From Shewanella amazonensis SB2B (GTDB taxonomy: Bacteria > Pseudomonadota > Gammaproteobacteria > Enterobacterales > Shewanellaceae): DNA of 64,000 nt. Shown piece after piece: positions 25,262-34,487 of this stretch (positions within the stretch are counted from its first letter, which is position 1; every line of letters begins with the position of its first letter). A program made the position numbers and the translations under genes. Below the pieces are notes generated by a model. That model was not told where the DNA came from. It saw only the letters and a program-made list of their open reading frames with translations, and made no database searches. Location: assembly GCF_000015245.1 (NCBI RefSeq), contig NC_008700.1:998001-1062000 (forward strand), written 5' to 3'.

Positions 25262-26545
25262 TTACTTCATGCGGGCCAGTACGCGATCAGCGGCGGCCAG
25301 GGTTTCTTCGATTTCCTTGTCACCGTGGGCCATGGACAGGAAGCCAGCCTCATAAGCGCTTGGGGCCAGATACACACCCTCGTCCAGCATGCCGTGGTAG
25401 AAGGCGCGGAAGTGGTCCATGTTACAGCGGGTCACCTGGTCGAAACGGGTGATATGCTGCTCATCGGTGAAGAAGAAGCCGAACATGCCGCCAACATAGT
25501 TGATGGCCATCGGGATACCATGCTTGTCGGCAGCGGCCTTGAAGCCTTCGGCGATGCGCTTGGTCTTGGCGGCAAGTTCTTCATACAGGCCATCGGCACA
25601 AAGGGCGTCGAGCTGCGCCAGACCGGCTGTCATGGCAATGGGATTACCCGAAAGAGTACCTGCCTGATACACAGGGCCGGCAGGAGCCAGATACTGCATC
25701 ACGTCTTTTTTGCCGCCAAAGGCGCCAACGGGCATGCCGCCGCCAATCACCTTACCCAGGGTGGTGAGGTCCGGGGTCACGCCATAGTGGCCCTGAGCAC
25801 CGCTTCTGGATACACGGAAGCCCGTCATTACTTCATCGATGATAAAGAGCGCACCGTACTTGTCACAGAGGGCGCGCAGGCCTTCCAGAAATCCGGGAAC
25901 CGGCGGAATACAGTTCATGTTGCCGGCAACCGGCTCGATGATGATACAGGCGATGTCTTCAGGATACTGGTCGAAGAAAGACTGTACAGACTCAAGGTCG
26001 TTATACACGGCAGTGAGAGTGTGCTTGGCGAAATCTTCCGGGATACCGGGTGAGCTTGGCTGACCCAGAGTCAGGGCGCCAGAGCCGGCTTTTACCAGCA
26101 GACAGTCGGCGTGGCCATGGTAGCAACCTTCAAACTTAAGGATTTTGTCGCGCTTGGTGTAACCACGGGCCAGACGGATGGCGCTCATGGTGGCTTCGGT
26201 GCCTGAACTCACCATACGCACCTGATCCATGGAAGGCACCATTTCGATTACCTTCTCGGCCATGATGACTTCAAGCTCGGTGGGGGCACCGAAAGACAAA
26301 CCATTGTGAACGGCTTTAAGCACGGCTTCGCGAATGGATGGGTGGTTGTGGCCAAGAATCATTGGGCCCCAGGAGCCCACATAATCGATATAGGCCTTGC
26401 CGTCGGCGTCATAGATATATGCGCCATCGGCCTTTTCTATAAAACGAGGGGTACCGCCCACGCCATTGAAGGCGCGCACCGGTGAGTTAACGCCACCGGG
26501 AATGGTTTTTTTAGCCTGTTCAAACAAGGTTTCGGAACGGGTCAT
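25262..26545 (-). CDS. hemL: Glutamate-1-semialdehyde 2,1-aminomutase
   Basis: A 427-residue PLP enzyme producing 5-aminolevulinate from glutamate-1-semialdehyde, the C5 route to haem. Landmarks: PGGVNSPVRAFNGVGGTPRF, the PLP phosphate-binding SSGTEATMSAIRLARG, LIIDEVMTGFRV with the PLP-Asp, and the Schiff-base lysine in TLGKVIGGGMPVGAFGG near residue 265. It starts 29 bases after the pyrB stop on the same strand, so it may be co-transcribed with pyrB; the pairing has no obvious metabolic logic. Confidence 0.96.
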   Translation of the reverse strand: MTRSETLFEQAKKTIPGGVNSPVRAFNGVGGTPRFIEKADGAYIYDADGKAYIDYVGSWGPMILGHNHPSIREAVLKAVHNGLSFGAPTELEVIMAEKVIEMVPSMDQVRMVSSGTEATMSAIRLARGYTKRDKILKFEGCYHGHADCLLVKAGSGALTLGQPSSPGIPEDFAKHTLTAVYNDLESVQSFFDQYPEDIACIIIEPVAGNMNCIPPVPGFLEGLRALCDKYGALFIIDEVMTGFRVSRSGAQGHYGVTPDLTTLGKVIGGGMPVGAFGGKKDVMQYLAPAGPVYQAGTLSGNPIAMTAGLAQLDALCADGLYEELAAKTKRIAEGFKAAADKHGIPMAINYVGGMFGFFFTDEQHITRFDQVTRCNMDHFRAFYHGMLDEGVYLAPSAYEAGFLSMAHGDKEIEETLAAADRVLARMK

Positions 26546-26574
26546 TTATCAATCCTTTAAGTCAGTAGCCGACC

Positions 26575-27594
26575 TTAGAAGTCAGCCTTGCGTGAATACC
26601 AGTTAACCGGACACTCGTACTTTTCCAGCTGTGAGTCCACGCCCAATGTCAGGGCAAACAGCGCCATGCGAATGAGCAGCCCGTTATCGGCCTGGCGGAA
26701 TATGGCCAGGTTAGGATGGCTGTTCAAATCATTGTCCAGCTCGTTGGCCTGGGCACGTGAGTCCCGGGGGAGCGGATGCATGATCACCGTATTGGACTTA
26801 CAGTGCTGGGTGTAAATGCTGCGGTTGAGACGGAACTTGCCGCGATACTTGTTGGCTTCATCCTGTGACGGGAAGCGCTCTTCCTGAATTCGGGTCAGGT
26901 ACAGGATGTCGGCCTTGTCCAGATTGCCTTCCAGCTGATCGGTTATTGTGACCTTATGGCCGGCATTTTCAATGTCGGCTATCACATAATCGGGCATTGC
27001 CAGCTCTTTGGGAGAAATCAGGGTAAAGCTGACGTTTTTGTACAGACACAGCAGGCGTGACAGTGAGTGTACTGTGCGGCCAAATTTAAGGTCGCCCACC
27101 ATGGCGATGTGCATGCCGTCAATACTCATACCGGCGTGGCTGAGCTCCTTCTGGATGGTGAACAAATCCAGCAGGGCCTGAGTCGGATGTTCGTTGGGGC
27201 CGTCGCCACCGTTGATCACCGGCACCCGGCTGCCCTCAGCGAATTCGCGCACCGAGTAGGCATCGGGATGACGCATGGCAATCACATCTGAGTATGTCGA
27301 CAGCACACGGGCTGTGTCGTACAGCGATTCACCCTTGGACAAGGAAGATGAGGCCATGCCCACGGTTTCCGCCACGCGGCCGCCCAGCAGGTTAAAGGCA
27401 CAGCCAAAGCTCACCCGGGTACGGGTGCTGGGTTCAAAGAACAGATTCCCCAATATGGCACCATCCAACACCCGGGTACGTTTTTCCCGTAACGCATAGG
27501 GCGCCATACGCTCGGCAACATTGAAAATAGTGTGAATGGAGTCCAGATTGAACTGGTTTACGGAGAGGATGTGAGATCCTTTGAACTGAGTCAT
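26575..27594 (-). CDS. pyrB: Aspartate carbamoyltransferase catalytic chain (long form)
   Basis: A 339-residue ATCase, the first committed enzyme of pyrimidine synthesis. The carbamoyl-phosphate signature FFEPSTRTRVSF, the HPTQALLDLFTI motif and MHPLPRDSRA are clear. It is about 28 residues longer than the E. coli catalytic chain (311), with an extra C-terminal tail DSQLEKYECPVNWYSRKADF, and no pyrI regulatory gene follows. The chosen ATG (27594) gives MTQFKGSHILSVNQF; the open frame upstream is unconserved. A sigma-70-like promoter lies about 75 bases upstream; I see no clear U-rich attenuator. Confidence 0.94.
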   Translation of the reverse strand: MTQFKGSHILSVNQFNLDSIHTIFNVAERMAPYALREKRTRVLDGAILGNLFFEPSTRTRVSFGCAFNLLGGRVAETVGMASSSLSKGESLYDTARVLSTYSDVIAMRHPDAYSVREFAEGSRVPVINGGDGPNEHPTQALLDLFTIQKELSHAGMSIDGMHIAMVGDLKFGRTVHSLSRLLCLYKNVSFTLISPKELAMPDYVIADIENAGHKVTITDQLEGNLDKADILYLTRIQEERFPSQDEANKYRGKFRLNRSIYTQHCKSNTVIMHPLPRDSRAQANELDNDLNSHPNLAIFRQADNGLLIRMALFALTLGVDSQLEKYECPVNWYSRKADF

Positions 27595-27677
27595 CAGCCG
27601 GCTTTCCAATTGCTGTGGGAGGGAGTGGCGACAAGGCCTTTCCGCCCCTGGTTTATGTAGGGTTTGGCTGAGGCGCA

Positions 27678-27706
27678 ACTATAGCAGAAGGGGCAGCGCT
27701 TTGAAA
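27678..27706 (-). promoter_or_regulatory. Sigma-70 promoter for pyrB
   Basis: On the minus strand TTTCAA and TATAGT are separated by exactly 17 bases. The transcript would start near 27671 and have a leader of about 76 bases. Confidence 0.65.
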
Positions 27707-27734
27707 TGGCAGCAGCTAAATTACCTGCTGCCCA

Positions 27735-29450
27735 TCACACCTGACCGGAACGAATTTCCTGTTGTAGTTTGGTCCAGCCGATAACGCCCACTAGATTATC
27801 TTTATCTCCTTGATAAATATAAACTTCGCCAGTCCGTTTCGGTGAGAGGATCTCATAGGCTTCGTTTAAGGTGGCGGTATCGGGCAAGCCCTGCATCGGT
27901 TGGCGAGATAGTGTGGTGTTGTCTTCAAAGGATTGCATTTCCAGGCGCAGCATCTGGATTTCTCCCTCAGCGCTTCGCACCATCACAGGACGACCCTCGG
28001 CACGCTTCATCACTTCAAGCAGCAGCTCGTCATCGTTTTTCACCACCACAAAGCGCCGGTCCATCAGGGCACGGACGCCGGTTTTTTGCAGCCCCTGATT
28101 CACCGGTGGCACCTTGTAACCCAGGCCCATGATGTCCAACTGGCGGAAAAACACCGACTCGGTTTGAAACCACTGATAAGCCACCAGGAAGGCGGGAATG
28201 GTCACGAACATGGCAGGCAAAATAATGGAGGCATCGTTGGTAAGTTCCAGCAGCGCCACCAGGGCCGCCAGCGGCGCGCTCAGGCACACTCCCATCATGG
28301 CCGTCATGCCAATTACGGTGTAGAGCCCCACGTAGGGTGCAATGGAAGGGAACAACATGGCGCTGATAAGCGCGAGAATACCGCCCAGCAAAGCACCAAT
28401 GCCGTACAGCGGGCCGATAAGTCCGCCGGGGATGCCAAGACCAATGGCGGCAATAGTGGCAATCATTTTGCCAATGAGCACGGCGATGAGCAGCAAGAGT
28501 CCCGGGTTTTCGGCAATCACTGCATTGATGGCCAAATCCCCGGAACCCAGGGCTTGGGGCAGGGCGATACCGACAACCGTAGTGATACTGCCAGCCAACA
28601 GCAGCCGCACTATTAAGGGCCAGTGCTGGCCGGTGGCGGTTACCTTGAGCAGGGTCCAGTTAAAGGCGGCAGCTGCGCATCCCAGTCCCACCCCGCCCAA
28701 GGCCAGCAAGGGGTAGTGATCCAGCGGGATATGAAACACCTGAATGGCATCGTATTCGTGCACGTTGCCGAATACCAGTTGGCTTGAGAGCGCGCCGCAG
28801 ATGGCCGAAATCATGATAGGAAAGAAGTAATGGATTTTGTATTCCCGCACCACCACTTCAAATACAAATACCACCGCCGCCAGCGGGGCGTTAAAGGTGG
28901 CCGCAATCCCGGCGGCTATGCCACTGGCACACATGATGCGCACGCTATTATCGGGCAGTTTGAATTTTTCGGCTAGCACACTGGCGCTCACGGCGCCAAG
29001 GTGAATGGCCGGACCTTCACGGCCGACAGAGAAGTTAGTGGCAAGTGCAATCAGCGCCTGAAAAAACTGACCGGGAGCCGATTGCAGCGGAATTTTTCCG
29101 TAGTGCAGTTTAAAGCGGTGCAGCACATAGGCGATACCCATCCGGCGGTAACGTTTTGAGCCCAGGGTTGCAACCAGCCAAATCAGCAGAGCCCCCAAGA
29201 GCGGCAACAGCGCCCGCCAGTCATACACCATGGCCTCCATGTCCATACGTTCGATGCCGGAGTAGTGGTTGGCGCCTTCCAGCAGTAAGCGGAACAAAAT
29301 AATGACCAGTGAGGCAATGAGCGCGAAACACAATGCCAAACCACAGAGTTGCAGACTGATCCGCGCCTGTGACAGCTTGTCTCTGAGTTCTGTGTGAAAA
29401 TATCTGAGGGCGAGTCGACGCATCGCCTCGAGCCGGGTCTTTATCTTCAT
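27735..29450 (-). CDS. ClC-family chloride channel/antiporter with C-terminal CBS domains
   Basis: A 571-residue membrane protein of the ClC family with about ten hydrophobic segments and a C-terminal CBS pair (RFVVVKNDDELLLEVMKRAEGRPV ... VGVIGWTKLQQEI). GREGPAIHLGA retains the gating glutamate position and GLGIPGGLIGPLYG corresponds to the GIFAPML motif. The first motif GSGIP, which supplies the central anion-binding serine, is not recognisable (RRMGIAYVL in that place). Ion and mechanism therefore cannot be stated. The start at 29450 (AGGGCAGG upstream) is preferred to 29492, but this is uncertain. Confidence 0.85.
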   Translation of the reverse strand: MKIKTRLEAMRRLALRYFHTELRDKLSQARISLQLCGLALCFALIASLVIILFRLLLEGANHYSGIERMDMEAMVYDWRALLPLLGALLIWLVATLGSKRYRRMGIAYVLHRFKLHYGKIPLQSAPGQFFQALIALATNFSVGREGPAIHLGAVSASVLAEKFKLPDNSVRIMCASGIAAGIAATFNAPLAAVVFVFEVVVREYKIHYFFPIMISAICGALSSQLVFGNVHEYDAIQVFHIPLDHYPLLALGGVGLGCAAAAFNWTLLKVTATGQHWPLIVRLLLAGSITTVVGIALPQALGSGDLAINAVIAENPGLLLLIAVLIGKMIATIAAIGLGIPGGLIGPLYGIGALLGGILALISAMLFPSIAPYVGLYTVIGMTAMMGVCLSAPLAALVALLELTNDASIILPAMFVTIPAFLVAYQWFQTESVFFRQLDIMGLGYKVPPVNQGLQKTGVRALMDRRFVVVKNDDELLLEVMKRAEGRPVMVRSAEGEIQMLRLEMQSFEDNTTLSRQPMQGLPDTATLNEAYEILSPKRTGEVYIYQGDKDNLVGVIGWTKLQQEIRSGQV

Positions 29451-29559
29451 GCCTGCCCTGTGCATAGGCCCCGGGGTGCTGGCCTTTGCCATGCTTATGC
29501 TGTTATTCTGCCCCGTCGACGGTCCGGCGGACCGAAAGTTACTAAGAGGCTGTTATTCA

Positions 29560-30363
29560 ATGGCGAATTATCAACGTTGGCTCGATAGGCTGCAAGTGAT
29601 GGAGCGCAAATTCCGCCCTTCGAGCTGGTATTTGTTTTTGTTGATGCTGGTCGCGTTTTTACTGGGTGCCCTTAGCTACCATTTGACCCTGTCCATGGAG
29701 CAACCCGTGTTGAATCTTGGTGGCGGCAGGGCCAAGCAACTGGCCGAGGAGCTGAAAACCCAGAATCAACTGCTGGCGAGTCGCAATCTGGAGCTGGCCG
29801 TGGAGAAGGAAGCCAATGTCCAGATGCAGGCCATGTTCACCGAACAGGCCGCCAAACAGCGTGAGCTTGAGCGGGAGCTGGCGTTTTACCGCGCTGTGAT
29901 GGCGCCCAATGAAAATGCCGAAGGTGTTACCATCCACGGAATGGAGCTCACGGCGTCCCCGGTTGAGGGGCAACAAAGGCTCAAGGTGGTGTTAACCCAA
30001 CTGCAAAAGCGGCGGCAAAACATCAAGGGAAGCCTGGAGTTAACCCTGGTGGGGTTGGTGGACAACAAGCTGACCAGCCTGCAGCTGAAAGACGTGGGAG
30101 CCAAGCTTGATAATTTCGACTTCCGTTACTTCCAGGTGCTTGAAACTCCTGTGACATTCCCGGCAGAGTTTCAACTGACGACCATCAAGGCCAAGATACG
30201 TGTCTCCAAGGGGCGTTATAATCAGGCCGCGCTGGCAGAGCAGGAATTCAGCCTGCCGATGCTGACGGGAGAGACAAAAGAGCCCGGTATAATACTTGAA
30301 CAAAATAGTCAGGTAACGGATAATTCCGGGCAGCAATCTGAAGTTCGAGGTAGTAATGACTGA
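29560..30363 (+). CDS. DUF6776-like membrane-anchored coiled-coil protein
   Basis: A 267-residue protein: basic N-terminus, one membrane helix (SWYLFLLMLVAFLLGALSYHLTL, residues about 22-44), a Gln/Glu/Leu-rich coiled coil (AKQLAEELKTQNQLLASRNLELAVEKEANVQ and following) to about residue 115, then a beta-rich domain (GVTIHGMELTASPVEGQQRLKVVLTQLQKR, LELTLVGLVDNKLTSL). The architecture matches DUF6776-type proteins of unknown function. Its last eight bases overlap the erpA start, which implies coupling, though no functional link to iron-sulphur assembly is known. The start at 29560 is chosen because upstream codons overlap the ClC gene. Confidence 0.75.
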   Translation: MANYQRWLDRLQVMERKFRPSSWYLFLLMLVAFLLGALSYHLTLSMEQPVLNLGGGRAKQLAEELKTQNQLLASRNLELAVEKEANVQMQAMFTEQAAKQRELERELAFYRAVMAPNENAEGVTIHGMELTASPVEGQQRLKVVLTQLQKRRQNIKGSLELTLVGLVDNKLTSLQLKDVGAKLDNFDFRYFQVLETPVTFPAEFQLTTIKAKIRVSKGRYNQAALAEQEFSLPMLTGETKEPGIILEQNSQVTDNSGQQSEVRGSND

Positions 30364-30706
30364 ACAAACTGACGTAGCCATGCCCATCTCTTTCACCGAT
30401 GCAGCGGCTGCCAAAGTTAAGGCTCTGCTCGATGAAGAGCAGAATGATGCACTCAAGCTGCGCGTCTATGTTACCGGCGGTGGCTGTTCTGGGTTCCAGT
30501 ACGGTTTCACCTTCGATGAAAAGGTGAACGACGGCGATTTCACCGTGGAAAAGCAGGGTGTTCAGCTGGTGGTCGACCCCATGAGTCTGCAATACCTGAT
30601 GGGCGGTGAAGTGGATTACACTTCAGGCTTGGAAGGCTCACGCTTCTTTGTGAAGAACCCCAACGCCACCACCACCTGTGGCTGTGGCGCCAGCTTCTCT
30701 GTGTAA
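30356..30706 (+). CDS. erpA: A-type iron-sulphur cluster insertion protein ErpA
   Basis: A 116-residue A-type carrier that delivers Fe-S clusters to apoproteins such as IspG and respiratory enzymes. The three conserved cysteines are present: GGGCSGFQYGF and the C-terminal TTCGCGASFSV. The body (FTDAAAAKVKALLDEE, VDPMSLQYLMGGEVDYTSGLEGSRFFVKNPNA) follows the family closely. Transcription ends at a strong terminator 18 bases after the stop. Confidence 0.97.
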   Translation: MTEQTDVAMPISFTDAAAAKVKALLDEEQNDALKLRVYVTGGGCSGFQYGFTFDEKVNDGDFTVEKQGVQLVVDPMSLQYLMGGEVDYTSGLEGSRFFVKNPNATTTCGCGASFSV

Positions 30707-30723
30707 GCTGTTTTGCCCATAAA

Positions 30724-30755
30724 TAAAAAAGCCGCCCCAGGGCGGCTTTTTTATT
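30724..30755 (+). terminator. Rho-independent terminator after erpA
   Basis: AAAAAAGCCGCC-CCAG-GGCGGCTTTTTTATTT; probably bidirectional since the next gene is convergent. Confidence 0.92.
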
Positions 30756-30793
30756 TGGCTATTCGGTAGCTTAACCTTTCGCAGGCTGGTACC

Positions 30794-31216
30794 TCAGCTC
30801 ATCAGGTTGAAGTTTTGAGCCCGATTGAAAAACTTGCCTACCTTGGGCGTAAATACCAGCCAAACCTGCACCATGCACAACCCAATCAGGACGGCAAAAA
30901 TGGCATAGTCCGATGCCTCGAAGGGCATTCCGGCAAGGTTCAGGGTGTTGGGGCCTGTGGCCACATCATCCCCTTGGTCCAGAATGAAAGGCAGCAGGCT
31001 GACCATGGCAAGTTGCAGCACGGTGTAACCCCTCAGAAACCACAAGCCAGCGCGTTGGCGGGCAAACACCGCCACCACCATCAGCAAGGTCAACAGGCAA
31101 AAGATCACGCCCTGTTTGGCAACAATGCCACTCACTGCCGCAGCAGTATAGAGCAACATCAATGCTATCAGTCGCTTGGGCATGGGCGTTGCCTTGGGTA
31201 TGCTCTGCTCTGTCAT
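30794..31216 (-). CDS. Four-helix inner membrane protein of unknown function
   Basis: A 140-residue hydrophobic protein with four likely membrane helices (RLIALMLLYTAAAVSGIVA, VIFCLLTLLMVVAVFA, GYTVLQLAMVSLLPFIL, YAIFAVLIGLCMVQVWLVF) and a short loop containing DQGDDVATGPN. I do not recognise a family with confidence. It lies 13 bases downstream of the DUF2750 gene on the same strand, so the two are probably one operon. Confidence 0.65.
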   Translation of the reverse strand: MTEQSIPKATPMPKRLIALMLLYTAAAVSGIVAKQGVIFCLLTLLMVVAVFARQRAGLWFLRGYTVLQLAMVSLLPFILDQGDDVATGPNTLNLAGMPFEASDYAIFAVLIGLCMVQVWLVFTPKVGKFFNRAQNFNLMS

Positions 31217-31229
31217 GGTTTCCCCTTAA

Positions 31230-31604
31230 TCAGTGGCGGGTCTTGGGCTGCAGGCGGCTCTCAAGCTCCCAGGGGGGCACCACTACGCCCAAATCATCCT
31301 GAACCGGGAATACCGCCACCTGAAGATCGTCGTCCTGCATACCCACTACCCAGCGTTCCAGCCACTCATTGAGTGGGATGGACAGGGGTTCGCAGTCCTG
31401 CCACTCGTCCACTGCCCACAGTGCTGCAGCCTCTTCTGAGGGCCACATTGGGATGCAGTCATCGTCATCTGTGGTCAGCATTACGCAACCATCCTGATCC
31501 TGCAACGTCCAGATTTCCTTATGTTCTTTAACTTCGGTAACCAGATAGTCGTAGCGGGCTTCGGGTGTCATGGCGGTGATTTGCGCCAGTGTTTTCTTGG
31601 TCAT
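31230..31604 (-). CDS. DUF2750 family protein
   Basis: A 124-residue acidic, Trp-rich soluble protein. The pattern RYDYLVTEVKEHKEIWTLQDQDGCVML, followed by CIPMWPSEEAAALWAVDEWQDCEPLSIPLNEWLERWVVGMQDDDLQVAVFP, matches DUF2750, a small family with no known function. The start at MTKKTLAQIT is chosen since the upstream frame is unconserved. It is upstream of the four-helix membrane protein in the same direction. Confidence 0.82.
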   Translation of the reverse strand: MTKKTLAQITAMTPEARYDYLVTEVKEHKEIWTLQDQDGCVMLTTDDDDCIPMWPSEEAAALWAVDEWQDCEPLSIPLNEWLERWVVGMQDDDLQVAVFPVQDDLGVVVPPWELESRLQPKTRH

Positions 31605-31742
31605 GGATAGCACTCTCTCGGTGGGGCAAATAGCGTGCAAAAGGCACGGCCCGATTGTGGCCGCATGGTAACATTTGTTCACCCGGGGAAAAAGAGTGCT
31701 GTGGTTTGCCATTCCCCGGGAATCATCCTGACCGGGCCCAAT

Positions 31743-34268
31743 CTACAGGGGCTGAGCTGCCGCAGCGGCCGTCGTTTCTTTGGGTGACAGATGGCTTCGA
31801 AGCCAGGCTTCCTGTTCCCACAGGACATGCAACTGGGACTCCCGCGCGCGATAGCTGTGGCCCTCAAAGGGCAGGGTCACCAAACGGGCCTGACCGCCAA
31901 GGGTGGACACTGCATCAAACAGGCGGCTTGACTGCATGGGGTAGGTGCCGGAGTTGGCATCCGCTTCACCGTGGATAAGCAGCAGCGGCTCGTTTATCTT
32001 GTCGGCCACGTTAAAGGGTGACATCTGCTGATACAGCGCCTGGGCCTCCCAGTAATTGCGCCGCTCGTTTTGGAACCCAAAAGGCGTGAGGCTGCGATTA
32101 TAGGCGCCGCTTCGGGCGATACCGGTTGCAAAAAGGTCGGTGTGTGCCAGCAGGTTGGCCACCATAAAGGCGCCGTAGGAGTGGCCGCCAACGGCGATGC
32201 GACCGGGTTCGGCTATGCCTCTGTCAGTCAGCACTTTGACGGCAGCCTCGGCATTGGCCACCAGTTGCGCGAGAAAAGTATCATTGGGCTTGTTTTTACC
32301 AACACCGATAATCGGCATCGACACCCTGTCGAACACCGCGAATCCCGCAGCTACCATGGCTGGAGCACTGAGCGGACTCAGTCTGGGGTAAGAGAGTGGA
32401 TTAAAGTCGACCTGAGCGGCCACCTCGGCATTCTTATACTCCCTCGGATACGCCCAAATCAGCACAGGCAGCGGACCATCGCCGTGGCGGTAATTGGCCG
32501 GAAGATAGAGGGTGCCGGACAAGGGTTGGCCGTCGGCGCGGCTGAACTGAATATGCTCCTTCTGTATGCCTTCGAGGGCGGGTTGGCGTTTTGCCAGTGG
32601 TATCAAGGGTTCGCGTTTACCACTTTCAGGCCAAACCCGGTAGAGCCGGGGTGGTTGCAATGGTGTTTCCTGGCTCACGAGCAACTGAAGCGGTGAGAGA
32701 GACTCCAGTGCCACCACCCGCTCGAACGCCGATGGCGCACTTTGCCACAGAAGGCTGCGGGCTTCTCCTGCCTTACTGGTGGCCAAAAAAGGGCGCATAC
32801 CGTCATCTGAGTGACCATCGCCATAGTGATACATGGCACCGTTTCGGGTCGCCACCAGATGGGTCACAGGGTCACGTACCAGCGTGCCCGGATCCTGATA
32901 TTTATCTTTGCTGCTTATCTGGTACCAGTCCTGCCAGGCGGTTGCGGTATTGGCAGTGGCGGGGCTTAGCAGGCTCACTTTGATAAGTTGCTTGCTGCGA
33001 CGGATTTGGCTTATCAAGGCCTTGCCATCATCGCGCCAATTGATGGCGCTGATGGGCCACTGGGTTTGCCCCAGTACTTTAGCGGACACAGTAAAAGGCG
33101 GACTCAGGGTATAGAGGGTATCCCTGAAGCTGGCTTCAGCTTTTTGCGCGTCGCTGCTCTCATGTACTGCTGCGTCGTTTGCCGGTGCGTCAGTTTCTTG
33201 CGTCTTTGAACGTTTTGCCTCGCTGCGATGTCCCTCGACCCACACCAGGTTGGCCTCGCCCTGCCAGTGGAACAGCCTTGGCGCAGGGCCGGGCATATCA
33301 GCATCATCCCGCTCAGCATCGCTGCCGGGTACCCGGACACGGTAAAGGGCATCACCGCTTGTCAGACTCATAACCTCGAAGCGTTTGGCAAAACCGCGGT
33401 AGGGGACTCTGTTTGAGAAGGGTTCGGTCAGCTGCTCAACCAATATAAAGCGGCCGTCGGGCGAAGCGTCGGCATCCAGCAAAAAAACGGGGCTTCCCAG
33501 TGGACGAAGTTCACCTTCTGTAGAGAGTAAAGCCAACTGACTTAACACCTGCTGTGCAAAGGCCTGGTGATCGGCTGGGTTTTTCAGCAAATTTCTGTGG
33601 GTACGTTTGGCCACCTGATTGGGTTGACTCTCTTTGATGGCGGGCATGCCAGGGATGGCGCTTTGCGAACTGGGCGCCTGACCATGCTCACCGACAACAA
33701 GGGGCAGAAGCAAGGCGCTGCTGTCTGGCAGCCAGCGATAATTTACCCCCAAACTGAAATTGAGCCTTAAGTCCTGTTCCTGCACCTTACCCGATGCCAG
33801 CTCAATCAGTTGTAATCTCGGCTGGTCGGTGGCGAGGCTTATCAAGGCCAGGGTTTTACCGTCGGGGGAGAATTTGGGCGCCATAACCGGCATTAATGCG
33901 CTCAGTCCCGGGATGGATTGACGCTGCATGTCACTGGCGCGCCTCAGACTCAGCTCGTCGTACAAGGTGGGTAATTTGCCCGGCAGATGACCATGGCTGT
34001 CGATTTCCGTTCCTCCCAAACGCATCATGGGCTGAGCGAGTTGCTTGACGGTGGGGGCGCCCTGTGGGCTTAAACTTAACAACCAAAAGCCATCCGGTGA
34101 CAAGAGCACCTTGTTCTGTTTGGCCTGTTCAACCAAGGCTGCGAGAGGCGAGCTCGGTATCTGATAGCCCGCCACTTGTTCACCGGCCAGGGCAAGGTTG
34201 GCCAGGCTGAGTGGGAATGAGAGCAGACTGCTTATTATGAGGGCTGGTATCGGGGGGCAGAGTTTCAT
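31743..34268 (-). CDS. Secreted S9-family (prolyl oligopeptidase-like) serine peptidase
   Basis: An 841-residue exported peptidase. It has an N-terminal signal peptide (KLCPPIPALIISSLLSFPLSLANLALAG), a large beta-propeller-like region with PD40 fragments (PKFSPDGKTLALISL, DASPDGRFILVEQL), and a C-terminal alpha/beta-hydrolase domain. The nucleophile elbow is GGHSYGA (Ser about 697), the acid lies in HGEAD (Asp about 770) and the base in FEGHSY (His about 804), a complete triad with spacing typical of the S9 family. Such enzymes cut short peptides in the periplasm or outside. It is divergent from a membrane-bound transcription factor that also carries a propeller, so that protein may regulate it. 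MKLC at 34268 is chosen over an upstream ATG because it begins the signal peptide. Confidence 0.9.
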   Translation of the reverse strand: MKLCPPIPALIISSLLSFPLSLANLALAGEQVAGYQIPSSPLAALVEQAKQNKVLLSPDGFWLLSLSPQGAPTVKQLAQPMMRLGGTEIDSHGHLPGKLPTLYDELSLRRASDMQRQSIPGLSALMPVMAPKFSPDGKTLALISLATDQPRLQLIELASGKVQEQDLRLNFSLGVNYRWLPDSSALLLPLVVGEHGQAPSSQSAIPGMPAIKESQPNQVAKRTHRNLLKNPADHQAFAQQVLSQLALLSTEGELRPLGSPVFLLDADASPDGRFILVEQLTEPFSNRVPYRGFAKRFEVMSLTSGDALYRVRVPGSDAERDDADMPGPAPRLFHWQGEANLVWVEGHRSEAKRSKTQETDAPANDAAVHESSDAQKAEASFRDTLYTLSPPFTVSAKVLGQTQWPISAINWRDDGKALISQIRRSKQLIKVSLLSPATANTATAWQDWYQISSKDKYQDPGTLVRDPVTHLVATRNGAMYHYGDGHSDDGMRPFLATSKAGEARSLLWQSAPSAFERVVALESLSPLQLLVSQETPLQPPRLYRVWPESGKREPLIPLAKRQPALEGIQKEHIQFSRADGQPLSGTLYLPANYRHGDGPLPVLIWAYPREYKNAEVAAQVDFNPLSYPRLSPLSAPAMVAAGFAVFDRVSMPIIGVGKNKPNDTFLAQLVANAEAAVKVLTDRGIAEPGRIAVGGHSYGAFMVANLLAHTDLFATGIARSGAYNRSLTPFGFQNERRNYWEAQALYQQMSPFNVADKINEPLLLIHGEADANSGTYPMQSSRLFDAVSTLGGQARLVTLPFEGHSYRARESQLHVLWEQEAWLRSHLSPKETTAAAAAQPL

Positions 34269-34487
34269 GGAAGATCCCACAGACGGATTGATTACCGGGT
34301 TGTAAAAAATGTTGACGGATGCAGCAATCAAAGGCGCCTCGATTATTGCTTGTTTCTATCTCTATTTTTTATCTATTTAATTTAAATACAATCAGTTGGA
34401 TAAAATTGTCTGAGGTGTTTTCACTTGTCATGCACTCGGGGCACTTTTAATATGGAGCACACCCCAATAAGACCCTGATGGCCTGTG
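34269..34487. promoter_or_regulatory. AT-rich divergent promoter region between S9 peptidase and CadC-like regulator
   Basis: The stretch around 34340-34410 is very AT-rich (TTTTTTATCTATTTAATTTAAATAC), much richer than its surroundings, and contains no gene. It is the natural location for both promoters and for binding of the winged-helix protein; no clear direct repeat was found by eye. Confidence 0.45.

Noticed and set aside
25139..26053. 304-codon open frame opposite hemL
   Set aside because: Antisense shadow of hemL; it also begins across the terminator hairpin.
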